From a virus: a DNA stretch of 64,000 nt. The notes below the pieces were generated by a model. That model saw only the letters and a program-made list of their open reading frames with translations. It was not told where the DNA came from and searched no databases. Location: IMG/VR virus record IMGVR_UViG_3300049215_000063, positions 1 to 64,000 of that record, one strand, 5' to 3'. Both the position numbers and the translations under genes were made by a program. Positions 49,411 to 56,973 of this stretch are shown in pieces; position 1 is the first letter of the stretch, and every line of letters starts with the position of its first letter.

Positions 49411-49438
49411 AAGAACAAAACAACGGGAGATGCAAGCC

Positions 49439-49675
49439 ATGGCCCTTATCGGCGTATTTCTGTTCGCGATCTATGCGTGGCTGTTCTTCGCCATCGTGGT
49501 CGCGCCGCTGCTGGTGGTCTGCTGCCTAATCGTCCTGATCTTGATCTCGCTGCGCATCCGCAACGAGGCGGTTGGCGGCATTATGTGCGGCGCATCGTGT
49601 GCCGGAATTGTCGTCTGCGTTGTTTGGGTGGCGAGCAATGATCCGGTCGGCGTCATTCGTTTGATTGGAGGCTGA
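49439..49675 (+). CDS. Candidate holin
   Basis: A 78-residue protein with two membrane helices (ALIGVFLFAIYAWLFFAIVV APLLVVCCLIVLILISL and GGIMCGASCAGIVVCVVWVA). It ends one base before the endolysin gene, where a holin would be expected. GGGAG lies upstream. Sequence alone cannot prove pore formation. Confidence 0.55.
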   Translation: MALIGVFLFAIYAWLFFAIVVAPLLVVCCLIVLILISLRIRNEAVGGIMCGASCAGIVVCVVWVASNDPVGVIRLIGG

Positions 49676-49676
49676 C

Positions 49677-50354
49677 ATGATCATCCCCAACATCGCCGAC
49701 TTCAATCACAACAACCCGGTCAACTTCACCGAGATCGCCGCGGCCGGCATCTGGGGCGTCATCATGAAGGCACGCCAGGGCCTCGGCTTTAAAGACCCTG
49801 CGTATGCCAAGCGTTACGCGGCGGCGAAGAGCGTCGGCCTCCTGGTTGCCGCCTACGACTTCGCGACGCACGATGTGGTCGCCGACAATGTCGCTGCGTT
49901 TCTCGCAACCGCGCAGCTCGGCCTCAATGACGGCGCCTGGCTCGACTTCGAGGACAACAGCGCCTCGCAGATGACCGGCGACCAGGCCCACGAGTTTTTG
50001 GACCGCGTATCGCAAAAGCTCGGCCGCGCCTGCGGCATCTATGGCGGCAATCGGATTCGCGAGCAGATCGACCCGCAGGCGGCGAAATGGATCGACATGG
50101 CGGCCCGCGCGCCGCTGTGGCAGTGCCGCTATATCGGCGTGCAGCCGGACGACAATGACGAGTTATTCCGGTTCATTCATACGATCCCACCGTGGACCAA
50201 AAACACGATTATCCAATACACGGGTGATGGGGTCGGCCCGAAGCCGCACACGGTGCCGGGGCTTGAGAATGGCGCCGACCTCAACGTGTTCAATGGCACG
50301 CGCGAGGAGCTCGCGAAGGTCTGGGCCGGGGCACCGCTGGCGGGGCTCGCGTGA
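49677..50354 (+). CDS. Endolysin (GH25-type muramidase)
   Basis: A 225-residue protein from ATG 49677 (GGAGG upstream). Features of GH25 lysozymes: IIPNIADFNHNNPVNFTEIA, GIWGVIMKARQGLGFKDPAY, LLVAAYDFAT, DGAWLDFEDN (acidic catalytic pair D-x-E), CGIYGGNRIREQI and LWQCRYIG...IIQYTGDG. It hydrolyses glycan strands to release phage. No signal peptide, so it needs the holin upstream. Confidence 0.82.
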   Translation: MIIPNIADFNHNNPVNFTEIAAAGIWGVIMKARQGLGFKDPAYAKRYAAAKSVGLLVAAYDFATHDVVADNVAAFLATAQLGLNDGAWLDFEDNSASQMTGDQAHEFLDRVSQKLGRACGIYGGNRIREQIDPQAAKWIDMAARAPLWQCRYIGVQPDDNDELFRFIHTIPPWTKNTIIQYTGDGVGPKPHTVPGLENGADLNVFNGTREELAKVWAGAPLAGLA

Positions 50355-50381
50355 GCCGAATGGTGATAGAGAGAGGTCACG

Positions 50382-50729
50382 ATGAAGGGACGACGCATTC
50401 CGATCACGGCCAAGACCGAGCAAGAGTTTAGCGCGAGCGACGACCGCTCGGTTGTGGGCCTGCTCGAGCAGCCGGGAGACTACTGCGGCCCTATCCTTGG
50501 CTACGCGGGCGATCGCCCATGCGTGTTTTTTCTCAAGCCGAATGCTCGCGACCCGAATGCGCCACGCCGCGCACGAAGCTGGCAGTACGTCGCGTCGCCC
50601 CCTCACACTTTCAGAGAGGAACCAAACGGCACGCTGACAATCACGCCGTCTATTAGTGATAAGGCCGGGCAGTCGGAAAGTGATGGCTGGCACGGCTACC
50701 TCACCGGAGGCGAATGGCACAAGGTCTAA
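50382..50729 (+). CDS. DUF6527-like small protein
   Basis: A 115-residue protein. The C-terminal half (CVFFLKPNARDPNAPRRARS WQYV, EEPNGTLTITPSISDK...SDGWHGYLTGGEW) matches a zinc-ribbon-like family with the S-x-G-W-H-G-Y/F-L-T-x-G motif. GAGAGG upstream. Function unknown. Confidence 0.6.
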   Translation: MKGRRIPITAKTEQEFSASDDRSVVGLLEQPGDYCGPILGYAGDRPCVFFLKPNARDPNAPRRARSWQYVASPPHTFREEPNGTLTITPSISDKAGQSESDGWHGYLTGGEWHKV

Positions 50730-51049
50730 GGTCTACAATGCTGGCCGCAGCGCTCATCGGCGCCACATCGATCGCGCATGCCGAATCCGGCATCGCCTCG
50801 TTCTATACCGATCATCGAGTCGCATGCCCCGGCGAACACTACGACGCGCGGGCGCTCGCAGCCGCGCACCGCACGCTGCCGTGCCGATCTCGGGTGCGCG
50901 TCACCGCCCGCAATGGCCACACGATCGTGGTCCGCATCAACGACCGCGGCCCGTATATCCGCGGCCGCATCATCGATCTCACGCCCGCCGGCGCTCGCGC
51001 GCTCGGCATGGATGGGCTGGCGCACGTCACTGTGGAGAGGATCGAATGA
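50714..51049 (+). CDS. RlpA-like double-psi beta-barrel protein
   Basis: A 111-residue exported protein. Signal MLAAALIGATSIAHA (start 50714 or 50738), then GIASFYTDHRVACPGEHYDA RALAAAHRTLPCRSRVRVTA RNGHTIVVRINDRGPYIRGR IIDLTPAGARALGM. The A-H-x-T-L-P ... V-R-I-N-D-R-G-P-Y ... R-I-I-D-L-T core with the conserved Asp is that of RlpA lytic transglycosylases. Probably helps degrade the cell wall at lysis. It overlaps neighbours on both sides. Confidence 0.85.
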   Translation: MAQGLRSTMLAAALIGATSIAHAESGIASFYTDHRVACPGEHYDARALAAAHRTLPCRSRVRVTARNGHTIVVRINDRGPYIRGRIIDLTPAGARALGMDGLAHVTVERIE

Positions 51050-51762
51050 AAGCGACGCGCATCGAGCAATTGGCGGATGGCGTCACGCTGTATTTGGGTG
51101 ATTGTCGCGACGTGCTGCCTATGGTTCCGCGCGCGGATGCTGTGGTGATGGACCCGCCCTACGGCATGAACAAAGGCTTCGCCAATGACACACCGGAGGC
51201 CGCCGACGCGCTCGCCGCGCATGTGGTCGAATGGTGCCGCGCGCACGTTCAAGGCAACGTGCTGGTCTTTTGGAGCGCACAGCGCCTTAGCGTAATTGAG
51301 CGGGTTTTCGCCCCTAAGCGAGTGATGATTTGGAACAAAACCTTCGCGATCTACGCCCCGAATAACGTCGGATACCGCTATGAACCCCTTATTTGGGTCG
51401 CGGGTAAGGAAGCGACGGCCAAAAGGGGCGACATTTTCGAGTCCTTCCCTATCGCGTTCAAGGCGCAAGCCGAGAATGAGGGGCACGAAACCCAAAAGCC
51501 GATGGAACTGCTTAAGGAAATCGTCCGCGATTTCACGAACAAGGGCGACATGATTCTTGACCCGTTCATGGGCAGCGGCACGACGGGCTGCGCAGCGGTC
51601 AATATGGGTCGCCGGTTCACTGGCATCGAAATTGAGCAGAAATACTTCGACATGGCGGCGCGCCGTATCAGTGACGCGCTGGCGCGCCCGGACCTTTTTG
51701 TGGACCGGCCCGCGCGCGCCGAGCCGCTGGAACTGCCGCTCGAATCTACAGGTAGACCATGA
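51046..51762 (+). CDS. Site-specific DNA methyltransferase
   Basis: A 238-residue protein. Motif IV VVMDPPYGMNKGF precedes motif I ILDPFMGSGTTGCAAVNMGR RFTGIEIEQKYFDMAARRI, the beta-class order. HETQKPMELLKEIVRDFTNK GD is the usual bridge. These enzymes make N6-methyladenine or N4-methylcytosine. No partner nuclease nearby, so an orphan protective enzyme is likely. ATGA-coupled to the RlpA-like gene. Confidence 0.9.
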   Translation: MKATRIEQLADGVTLYLGDCRDVLPMVPRADAVVMDPPYGMNKGFANDTPEAADALAAHVVEWCRAHVQGNVLVFWSAQRLSVIERVFAPKRVMIWNKTFAIYAPNNVGYRYEPLIWVAGKEATAKRGDIFESFPIAFKAQAENEGHETQKPMELLKEIVRDFTNKGDMILDPFMGSGTTGCAAVNMGRRFTGIEIEQKYFDMAARRISDALARPDLFVDRPARAEPLELPLESTGRP

Positions 51763-51775
51763 GGGAGGCATTGCT

Positions 51776-52006
51776 GTGAAATCCGCCATTCTCATCCTCG
51801 CCATCCTCGCCGCGCCTGGCGAGATCGGCGCATTCGTCACGGCATGCACGCCGGATGCTTTGCGGCTGTGCACGGCCGAGCAACTGGCGGCGGCTGCAGC
51901 CTGCGGCAAGAGCGCAAGGTGTCCGCCTATCCACAAATGCTTTGCGGAACATCGGCGCGAGATTGGCGCCGCGTGCGGCGCTTTGCTGAAGAAGCGTGGG
52001 CATTAG
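51776..52006 (+). CDS. Small exported Cys-rich protein
   Basis: A 76-residue protein from GTG 51776 with GAGGGAGG upstream. Signal-like start (MKSAILILAILAAPGEIGAF), then ACTPDALRLCTAEQLAAAAA CGKSARCPPIHKCF...GAACGALLKKRGH with six cysteines after the signal, suggesting disulfides. Unknown function. Confidence 0.6.
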   Translation: MKSAILILAILAAPGEIGAFVTACTPDALRLCTAEQLAAAAACGKSARCPPIHKCFAEHRREIGAACGALLKKRGH

Positions 52007-52009
52007 CCG

Positions 52010-52729
52010 ATGACCATCACCATCGCGATCCTCTGCGGCATGACGAGCGAACTGCACGCGCTGCAAAGCGTGTTCGGCTCGTATCCCAACGTCGCGATCT
52101 ACAGCGGCAGCGACCGCCTGCATCTGCCCGAGCTCGTGCCGACAACGGTTGCCAGGATCATCGACATGGGCTTGGGCGGTGGGTTAGGGCCGCCGGACCC
52201 ATACGGCTACGTCCTTAAAGTTCCGGATGTGGTGTCGGCAACGACGCTCGCCGACAAGCGCGGCGAACTGATCGACGCGGAATCGCTCTGGATGGATGCC
52301 GCGATACTGACGGCGGCGCTCGCCGGGATCGTCGTTCACAAACTGCCGTACTATTCGGATGGCGAATTCAACGAGTCCAACACCAAGGCGCAACGCGAAT
52401 ATATCCGCCGGCTCAGCGCCAATCACGCGCTCGCCATGAGCGACGAAACGCGGTTCGCCGCGGCTCTTGCGCAGCAGCGCAAGATCGAATTCGGCATCTG
52501 GCGGGTCATGTCGGATGTGTGGCCGATGACACTGCCGCCTGCGGCGCGGGGTGCGATCCTCAATTCGGACGGGTCGGTCAATATCGCCGCGCTCGCGGGT
52601 TCGCTGGCATCCGATCCGGAGCAGATACCGGCACTTATTCAGCTCGGCCATGACGGCGTGGCGTCGCTCGACATGCTGCGAAAGTCGGCAAGCGCCGTGG
52701 CGGCCGTGTTCGCAGAACCTTCGCACTGA
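52010..52729 (+). CDS. Nucleoside phosphorylase/nucleosidase-like enzyme
   Basis: A 239-residue protein. ITIAILCGMTSELHALQS at the start, RIIDMGLGGGLGPPDPYGYV (glycine motif), HALAMSDETRFAAALAQQRK IEFGIWRVMSDV (helix and strand of the nucleobase site), then LPPAARGAILNSDGSVNIAA. The order is that of the PNP/MTA-SAH phosphorylase superfamily, which splits N-glycosidic bonds of nucleosides. In a phage it could salvage nucleosides or destroy a nucleotide signal or SAM by-product. Substrate cannot be read from sequence. Confidence 0.7.
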   Translation: MTITIAILCGMTSELHALQSVFGSYPNVAIYSGSDRLHLPELVPTTVARIIDMGLGGGLGPPDPYGYVLKVPDVVSATTLADKRGELIDAESLWMDAAILTAALAGIVVHKLPYYSDGEFNESNTKAQREYIRRLSANHALAMSDETRFAAALAQQRKIEFGIWRVMSDVWPMTLPPAARGAILNSDGSVNIAALAGSLASDPEQIPALIQLGHDGVASLDMLRKSASAVAAVFAEPSH

Positions 52730-52743
52730 AAACGGAGACGGTA

Positions 52744-53028
52744 GTGGATTTTCAGCAGCCGCCAGCCGTTGTCGAAGTCAAGACGACAGAACGTCACGAT
52801 ATCAAAGAAGAGACAATCGAACATGTGGCGCGGCTGCTTGCGCGCGCGGAAGGCGTCGATCCTGATGCTGATATGCGATACAGCTTGCCCCGGCTCGATT
52901 CGATGACTGTCACCTGTGACGCCGTCGGAATGCAATATCCGACGTCCCTCGCATGGAACAACTACCGGCGGCAGGCTGAAAAACTGCTGCGTGATTTGTT
53001 TGCAAAAGGAGAATGCCATGCAAATTGA
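52744..53028 (+). CDS. Hypothetical protein
   Basis: A 94-residue protein from GTG 52744: EVKTTERHDIKEETIEHVAR LLARAEGVDPDADMRYSLPR. A helical protein with C-terminal WNNYRRQAEKLLRDLFAKGE. The end overlaps the next start by 11 bases. Nothing known. Confidence 0.6.
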   Translation: MDFQQPPAVVEVKTTERHDIKEETIEHVARLLARAEGVDPDADMRYSLPRLDSMTVTCDAVGMQYPTSLAWNNYRRQAEKLLRDLFAKGECHAN

Positions 53029-53794
53029 TCCAAAAATCACCTTCTGGTTCGGCGTGTGGACCAATATTCTCATGCTGATCGGCGGCGGCACGATCAAGTT
53101 CGCCGGACTGCTATCCGATCCGATCGCATTCAAGGTGACCGGCTGGTGCCTCTTCACGGCGACCATCAACAGCGTGATCCTTACGGCTCTGACCGGCTAT
53201 TCGTCGAACGCTAAAGGGCCGCTGGTCAATACGCCGACTGTTCCGCCTGTGGTCAAGACCGCAGCCGTGCTGGCGCTGTGCGTGATCGTTGGGACGTTCG
53301 CATTCGGCCCATCCCCGGCCATGGCGCAAGGTAAGAAGCCGGCACCGCCGCCGTTCTGCGATCCGCTCAAGCTCTTGCCCGGCTGCGCCGTCGCCACGAC
53401 GGGCGGCGCGCTCATCAGCATCGAGCAGGTCATCAAGAATATCGGGGCGGCGCAGGATGCCGACCTCGCCTACGCCAAGGCGCTTGCCGACAACGCCGCC
53501 ACGCCGGGCAGCAAGCTTCGGTCGGCATGCCTCGCGGCCATCATCGCAGCCAAGGCCCAGGTCGAAGGCGCGGCGCTCAAAAAAGCGGATGGCACCGTGT
53601 GGGCAAAGCCGGAGCCGGGCATCATTTCGACCATGGAGCAGGGTGCCGAACTGGTCGACGACCTTCAGCCGACGGCGCCGCTCGTTTCGGGCTGTGCCGC
53701 CGCGGCGAACGCCGCCGCGCAGAACGTCCTGACTGTGGTCAACGGCATTGCGACCGGGGCATTGCTCAAGGCGGCGACCGGAGGGGTATTGTGA
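53018..53794 (+). CDS. Three-helix membrane protein with exported helical domain
   Basis: A 258-residue protein from ATG 53018 (AAAGGAGA upstream). Two N-terminal helices (FWFGVWTNILMLIGGGTIKF and VTGWCLFTATINSVILTALT), a third (VVKTAAVLALCVIVGTFAFG) followed by a signal-peptidase-like AMAQ, then an alanine-rich soluble helical domain. The N-terminus resembles holin-type phage proteins. It looks like a small membrane protein fused to a secreted protein. Confidence 0.6.
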   Translation: MQIDPKITFWFGVWTNILMLIGGGTIKFAGLLSDPIAFKVTGWCLFTATINSVILTALTGYSSNAKGPLVNTPTVPPVVKTAAVLALCVIVGTFAFGPSPAMAQGKKPAPPPFCDPLKLLPGCAVATTGGALISIEQVIKNIGAAQDADLAYAKALADNAATPGSKLRSACLAAIIAAKAQVEGAALKKADGTVWAKPEPGIISTMEQGAELVDDLQPTAPLVSGCAAAANAAAQNVLTVVNGIATGALLKAATGGVL

Positions 53795-54027
53795 CGGCGC
53801 CGCTAAAATCTCGCAGCGAGCGCGCAACGGCCGCACTCGATGCGGCATTCGAAAGACAAATCGGGCAGCGCTTCGACGCTTATAACAGTTGGATCGCGGC
53901 AGGCCCGCACGAACTCAAAGAGTTAGGCGTCGACGATCCGGACCCGGCATTCGAAGCCGGCATGCGCGAGTTGAAAGCCGCCGCCGAGCGCGCGCAAACC
54001 ATCATCGCCAGGGTGTTCGGGCCATGA
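53791..54027 (+). CDS. Small helical protein
   Basis: A 78-residue protein from GTG 53791, coupled by GTGA. Mostly helical (RATAALDAAFERQIGQRFDA, AFEAGMRELKAAAERAQTII). Possibly oligomeric. Function unknown. Confidence 0.6.
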   Translation: MTAPLKSRSERATAALDAAFERQIGQRFDAYNSWIAAGPHELKELGVDDPDPAFEAGMRELKAAAERAQTIIARVFGP

Positions 54028-54524
54028 CCACGACCATCCGATTCGTCCAGGGCTCCGAAGCATCATCTCGAGCTATAGTGGCTTTGGAAAAGACCGCTAT
54101 GCCGTTCACACCTTCTCACGTCGAGGCGCTGACACCTGACGGCGGCTTTTATCTCGGTTCGATGCTCGACGGCGGCGTGCAGAAACGTCCGGTGGGCTAT
54201 GACCGGGGGCTGATAGCCATCGATCCGACGACCGGAAAAGAACGGGAGCTGCTGCTTCAGGTCGATACGACGCCGGAACAGGATGCGAAGCTCCGGGCTT
54301 TCCTCAAAAGCAAGATCGGCGAGCCGTATGATTCCCCGGCGATCTTCGGATTTGTCATCCCGATCCATGAGCATTTGTTGAACCACGCGATCTGCTCGGC
54401 GCTCATTACGTTGGCATTGCGTGCCTGCGGCTGGTTCGCGACGCCGCTCGCGGCGCCGGCGCATCTCATCGACCCGCGCGATCTGCTGCTTCTCATCAGC
54501 GGGCGCATGTACGTTCCGATGTGA
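54024..54524 (+). CDS. YiiX/NlpC-like permuted papain-fold protein
   Basis: A 166-residue protein. FTPSHVEALTPDGGFYLGSM LDGGV contains the motif S-H-V-E; QDAKLRAFLKSKIGEPYDSP AIFGFVI and HLLNHAICSALITLALRACG (Cys-Ser-A) fit the permuted NlpC/P60 (YiiX-like) order His ... Cys. Such phage proteins may cleave peptidoglycan or lipids; activity unproven. Coupled to both neighbours. Confidence 0.65.
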   Translation: MTTTIRFVQGSEASSRAIVALEKTAMPFTPSHVEALTPDGGFYLGSMLDGGVQKRPVGYDRGLIAIDPTTGKERELLLQVDTTPEQDAKLRAFLKSKIGEPYDSPAIFGFVIPIHEHLLNHAICSALITLALRACGWFATPLAAPAHLIDPRDLLLLISGRMYVPM

Positions 54525-54917
54525 CGGAGGCAACCTTGAAAACAATCGTTCATCCGACAACCGGCCGTTCCTTCAAGCTCGGCCGCCGCCCGATCGCGCG
54601 CTGCCCGCGCCTGTCGCTGCGCAACTATCTGCTCAAGAGCTTTCCCACCGCGCCGGCGTTCGTCGATTATTCCGCCGCGCCGGCTGCGTTCCTCGCCGAA
54701 ATTCTCGGTAATGATATGCTCGGCGACTGCACCGCCGCAGGGGCCTTCCACGTCGGCGGCACGCTGCTCGCCAATGCGGGTCAGCCGGTACGCCGCTGGC
54801 GGCGCCGGCGAACTCTACGCCGTGCTCGGCCCCGATGCGATCGACAAGGCGACGGCAAAGGCTCCGAACGGTTTCGATTTTTCGCAGCTCGTCGCCGACA
54901 TCATCAGCATGCGGTAG
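54521..54917 (+). pseudogene. Frameshifted hypothetical gene
   Basis: The first frame (start GTG 54521 or TTG 54536 with GGAGG) reads well from TIVHPTTGRSFKLGRRPIAR to ILGNDMLGDCTAAGAFHVGG TLLANAG, then turns arginine-rich. Near 54785 the sensible sequence moves to the frame ending at 54917: GGAGELYAVLGPDAIDKATA KAPNGFDFSQLVADIISMR. This looks like a frameshift within one gene of a family found near lysis genes (G-N-D-x-L-G-D-C motif). Possibly a sequencing error. Confidence 0.6.
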
Positions 54918-54931
54918 GAGGGAATCGATAA

Positions 54932-55261
54932 ATGTCGGAAGCCGCCATTGCCGATCTCGATCGACGGGTGACCAGCCTGGAGTCTGTCGTTACTTCAAGC
55001 CTCAATCGCATCGAGGGTCTCATCCGCCAGGAGATTCAGGACCTCAAGACCGAGCAGATATCGGACCTGAAAAAGAGCATCGAGCGTATCGGCGACGATC
55101 AACGTCGCGTATGGGAAGCTGTCCGTTCGCTCGAGGGTGGCGACAAGCTTCGCACCGGCGCCGCGCGGGCGGTCGACAAATTCGGCAATTTTATCTCGAT
55201 CGGCCTCGGTGCCACCATCGGCGCGATCGTGACTTGGTTGACATCAGGCAGGCACCCGTGA
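54932..55261 (+). CDS. Coiled-coil protein with C-terminal membrane helix
   Basis: A 109-residue protein. Heptads at residues 8-70 (LDRRVTSLESVVTSSLNRIE, ISDLKKSIERIGDDQRRVWE) and a helix near the end (ISIGLGATIGAIVTWLTSG). The layout recalls phage hemolysin XhlA-type lysis proteins, but the family match is weak. Confidence 0.65.
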   Translation: MSEAAIADLDRRVTSLESVVTSSLNRIEGLIRQEIQDLKTEQISDLKKSIERIGDDQRRVWEAVRSLEGGDKLRTGAARAVDKFGNFISIGLGATIGAIVTWLTSGRHP

Positions 55262-55410
55262 CGGGACCGCGCGCGGCGGGCATAGTTTCGTGCTTAGGGC
55301 ACATCGTCCGGCTCTAATTTCAGCCTGACTATCAAACGCAATAGTTGGAACTGTCAACCAATTTGAAAGATTTTCTTACTATGATAACGTGCCGCAAAGG
55401 GAGCATAGCC

Positions 55411-55626
55411 ATGAAGAAGTCATTGAAACGCAAAGAGAAATCTTTGGCGGACCAGCATGCGCAATTGTTTGTGCCGATTCCTTATGTTCCGATAAATAGT
55501 CTTTACGACCTGCGGCAACCTGACTTTCGCCCGATGGTCACCAGCGTGGTTGCCGGCGGCGCGGCCGAGCAGCCAGTTGAGAGTTGGAGCATTCAGAATG
55601 CCAAATTGGGGGGAAGTGCTAAATGA
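55411..55626 (+). CDS. Small protein paired with the truncated protease
   Basis: A 71-residue protein from ATG 55411 (GGGAG upstream): MKKSLKRKEKSLADQHAQLF VPIPYVPINSLYDLRQPDF... It overlaps the protease-like gene by 29 bases. The 55262-55410 spacer is AT-rich and probably holds a promoter. Together the two genes look like an acquired cassette. Function unknown. Confidence 0.55.
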   Translation: MKKSLKRKEKSLADQHAQLFVPIPYVPINSLYDLRQPDFRPMVTSVVAGGAAEQPVESWSIQNAKLGGSAK

Positions 55627-56023
55627 GATCAATCAAACACGCGCGCAATTAGCGGCGCAGGCAAATGCCATTGCCAACTCGGTGATGGCACAGGCGAATG
55701 GTGCAGTAGACACCGTACGGCGCAAATATCTCGCTCTTCTTCACCAAAAAACGCAACGTAACATCATCGCTTACTATTCTGGCTTTCTGTCCAAGCCGGA
55801 ACACCTCGCGCTAGATATTAGCGATGAGGACAAGAACGGGTTTATGACAGCCGTTCATCAGTTAGACCGCTCAATCGGTCTCGATCTGATTTTGCATACG
55901 CCTGGAGGTCGCATTGCGGCGACCCAATCCATCGTCGATTATTTGCACAAAATGTTTCAAGGCGATATTCGTGCCATCGTTCCCCAAATTGCAATGTCGG
56001 GAGGCACGATGATCGCGTGTTGA
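55598..56023 (+). pseudogene. SDH_sah/ClpP-like serine protease, 3' truncated
   Basis: 141 residues: coiled N-terminus (NEINQTRAQLAAQANAIANS), then RNIIAYYSGFLSKP, LDLILHTPGGRIAATQSIVD YLHKMFQGDIRAIVPQIAMS GGTMIAC and stop. In the SDH_sah/ClpP-crotonase group M-S-x-G-T-M holds the nucleophilic serine, and over 100 more residues with the His/Asp normally follow. The gene therefore ends just after its catalytic serine, 50 bp from a tRNA. Probably cut by recombination. Confidence 0.7.
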
Positions 56024-56074
56024 CTGCAAGGCCAATTAGTTATATAAGTATTATACTGCTTTGGGGCGGAAAGG

Positions 56075-56147
56075 CCCCCACGGCAGGATTCGGACCTGCG
56101 ACCTCCTGTTTAGCTACAGGTGCTCTTGTCCACTGAGCTACGTGGGG
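56075..56147 (-). tRNA. tRNA-like gene with a six-base anticodon loop
   Basis: Leftward: acceptor CCCCACG (56147-56141) pairs fully with CGTGGGG (56082-56076); D-stem GCTC/GAGC; T-arm GCAGG-TCCGAAT-CCTGC. The anticodon stem CCTGT/ACAGG encloses only AGCTAA, so the anticodon is ambiguous (GCT for Ser or CTA, which would read amber codons) and U33 is missing. No CCA is encoded. It may be a decayed tRNA or a tRNA altered at an attachment site. Confidence 0.65.
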
Positions 56148-56267
56148 CCGAGTTGGAAGCCGGACGTCGCTCATGCGACGGCCGGCCCCGGTGCGGAAGC
56201 GGCTAGCTGCTCATGTACCACCTACCTTTCGCGCCCCTGGCAGGGGGCGGCTACACTTGGTTGACGG

Positions 56268-56297
56268 AAACCGGGGCATTTTCGCCCCGGTTTTCAT
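56268..56297 (+). terminator. Strong bidirectional terminator
   Basis: AAACCGGGGC (56268-56277) pairs with GCCCCGGTTT (56284-56293) around ATTTTC, followed by T-rich sequence; the A-run on the left serves the other direction. Apart from this and a small CGTCGC/GCGACG hairpin, 56148-56301 shows nothing definite. Confidence 0.85.
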
Positions 56298-56301
56298 TTC
56301 T

Positions 56302-56954
56302 GGGCGATGTTTCACTTGACTTACCCAACCCCCAGGGCTAGGCTTGTCATCATTGGAGATAGCCATGGCCAAGCCCGTCCTTTCCGATCCCCGGTTCTTT
56401 AGCGAAGAAGCCGCTTTCGAGTACGTCGAAGCCCAGCTTTGGCCGAGCGGCCCGGTTTGCCCGCACTGCGGTGCGACGGGTGAAAAGATCGGCCATTTGC
56501 AGGGCGTCCGTTCCAAGCCGAGCAAGAAGAACCCCGAAGGCGTCGTGCAGATCGGCCTGCGTAAGTGCTACGCCTGCCGTCAGCCCTTCACGGTGCGCAA
56601 GGGCACGATTTTTGAGGATAGTCATCTCCCCTTGCGGATGTGGCTTCAGGCCATCCACCTGCTTTGCGCCTCGAAGAAGGGCATCTCTACGCGCCAGCTT
56701 CAGCGAATGCTTGGCTGCGGCATGAAAACCGCTTGGCATCTCGGGCATCGCATTCGGGAGATGATGACGCCCGATAAGAGCGGCCCGATTGGCGGGCCCG
56801 GCAAGACGAGCCTAAGCCCGACGATCCTGCGCAGTACAAACGCTTCGTCGAAGCCGCACGTGAAGCTGACGCCGATGAGACAGAAGAAGGGGCTGATCGC
56901 GCGTTCAAGAAAATTGCCTCCAAACCGGCTAAAGATTGCAAAGACCGTTCATAA
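56302..56954 (+). mobile_element. IS1595-family element with internal deletion and no right end
   Basis: Begins with GGGCGATGTTTCACTTGAC, matching the terminal repeat style of the intact element at 61611 (GGGAATTATATACTTGAC). The transposase is intact up to residue 150, just before its first catalytic Asp, then joins the tail of a passenger gene (56811-56954). No right terminal repeat or target duplication is visible. Confidence 0.8.
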
Positions 56955-56973
56955 AAACGCGAACGGCGTTTAG
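56364..56973 (+). pseudogene. IS1595-family transposase remnant
   Basis: Zinc ribbon CPHCGATGEKIG...KCYACRQPFTVRKGTIFEDS and the HTH-like KKGISTRQLQRMLGCGMKTA WHLGHRIREMM are present; after GPIGGPGKT the catalytic DDNK domain is missing. The downstream bases make sense only in another frame, as the passenger end DDPAQYKRFVEAAREADADE...RAFKKIASKPAK. Inactive. Confidence 0.85.
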
